A stretch of DNA of 64,000 nt from JACTMI01 sp964618415 (GTDB taxonomy: Bacteria > Acidobacteriota > Thermoanaerobaculia > Multivoradales > JAGPDF01): assembly GCA_964618415.1 (NCBI GenBank), contig CAZUAT010000001.1, forward strand, positions 62,001 to 126,000, read 5' to 3'. Below are positions 63,591 to 64,000 of this stretch, in pieces. How positions within the stretch are numbered: the stretch's first letter is position 1; each line of letters begins with the position of its first letter. The notes under the pieces were generated by a model. It searched no databases and was not told the origin of the DNA. It was given only the letters and a program-made list of their open reading frames with translations. The position numbers and the translations under genes are program-made.

Positions 63591-63901
63591 CGCTCCAGCC
63601 GCACCGCCAGAGGGGCCGAGCCGAGCAGGCCCAGGATCATCGTGGTCAGGTTGGTGACGTTGCGCACCTGAAAACGGAGTTCGTCGCCGGCGGCGACGTG
63701 GAGCGACCTGGTGGTCCACAGCAGAGTGTTGCTGGCGCGCAGGCGGTGGTGGCCGGGCTCGATCTCACGCGTGACGGCCTCGCCCGGGGCCAGTTCCGCG
63801 ATCGGTTCGCCGTCGAGTTTGAGGGAGATGAGGTAGCGATCGCCCAGATCGCCGGGCGGCGCACGTTCTATGGTCAGCCGCGCGGGAAGGGAGGCAGGCA
63901 C
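63545..63901 (-). CDS. Small hypothetical protein
   Basis: A 118-residue protein of unknown function. LKLDGEPIAELAPGEAVTREIEPGHHRLRA resembles the strand pattern of small PEGA/DUF2846-like sandwiches, then a hydrophobic segment (TTMILGLLGSAPLAV) that may contact the membrane. No signal peptide is clear. It starts with GTG 63901 and overlaps the GNAT gene on the opposite strand, so it could be shorter than drawn. Confidence 0.5.
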   Translation of the reverse strand: MPASLPARLTIERAPPGDLGDRYLISLKLDGEPIAELAPGEAVTREIEPGHHRLRASNTLLWTTRSLHVAAGDELRFQVRNVTNLTTMILGLLGSAPLAVRLERQDEAGGRGSSASRP

Positions 63902-63960
63902 GCGGGGTATTGTCTCGCGAATGCGTCGCCGTCGCGACGCCCGGCGAACGGAGTGTGCGC

Positions 63961-64000
63961 ATGAGCGAGACCGAGCCGTCGAAGCCCACCCTGAGTCGGA
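63961..64000 (+). CDS. Start of a gene that leaves the window
   Basis: ATG 63961 opens a frame (MSETEPSKPTLSR) that runs to the window end; CGGAG lies eight bases upstream. Only 13 codons are visible, so identity cannot be judged. Confidence 0.4.
   Translation, partial: MSETEPSKPTLSR

Overview
The window is about 64 kb of very GC-rich chromosome from a Gram-negative, aerobically respiring bacterium. Lipopolysaccharide and heptose genes, a TonB-receptor-like barrel, lipoproteins, PEGA and DUF4412 proteins, an alternative complex III plus caa3 oxidase operon and an alpha-2-macroglobulin together suggest an uncultured Acidobacteriota (Thermoanaerobaculia or Holophagae-like). That placement is inferred from gene content only. 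Coding density is very high, and start/stop overlaps (ATGA, GTGA, TTGA) are frequent. I saw no tRNA, rRNA, CRISPR array, insertion sequence or phage gene. No gap without a gene exceeds 300 bases.

Layout. 1-1539: 3' end of an outer-membrane barrel gene. 1754-5904: histidine kinase plus NtrC-type sigma54 activator. 6033-13729: rpmE, prfA, prmC, murA, a HIT protein and a lytic transglycosylase, interrupted by an opposite-strand lrp-eamA pair; the lrp/prmC spacer holds a large dyad and clear promoters. 13863-14417: ogt. 14424-23820 (minus): a tightly coupled envelope operon running M23 peptidase, GHMP sugar kinase, Wzm, Wzt, four glycosyltransferases and a PEGA protein. 23990-25419 (minus): ECF sigma factor, small zinc anti-sigma and a thioredoxin-fold protein lacking one active-site Cys. 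25586-28157: split heptose kinase and adenylyltransferase plus a heptosyltransferase. 28269-32782: PilB ATPase, acyltransferase, PduO-type adenosyltransferase (minus), lipoprotein and DUF1232 protein.

32813-45286 (minus): one 12-gene respiratory operon encoding alternative complex III (ActA to ActF), a small membrane protein, SCO and a caa3-type A2 oxidase. It would carry electrons from quinol to oxygen without a bc1 complex. 45480-46226: esterase. 46240-50357: a divergent locus, with a cupredoxin lipoprotein and barrel protein on one side, and an ECF sigma factor, a transmembrane anti-sigma and a subtilisin-like protease on the other. The extracytoplasmic part of the anti-sigma resembles a protease propeptide, which suggests a self-contained signalling circuit. 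50311-54866 (minus): a MacA/MacB-like exporter with two distinct permeases. 55062-55805: DUF4412 protein with a strong terminator. 55932-63590: giant alpha-2-macroglobulin, malate dehydrogenase and GNAT acetyltransferase. 63545-64000: a small hypothetical gene and the start of a gene that leaves the window.

The most interesting signals are the sigma/anti-sigma/protease module, the lrp control region with its leaderless promoter, the redox-type sigma module with an SxxC thioredoxin, the presence of two heptose-kinase families close together, and a recurrent TAGRAT -10 motif placed directly in front of start codons.
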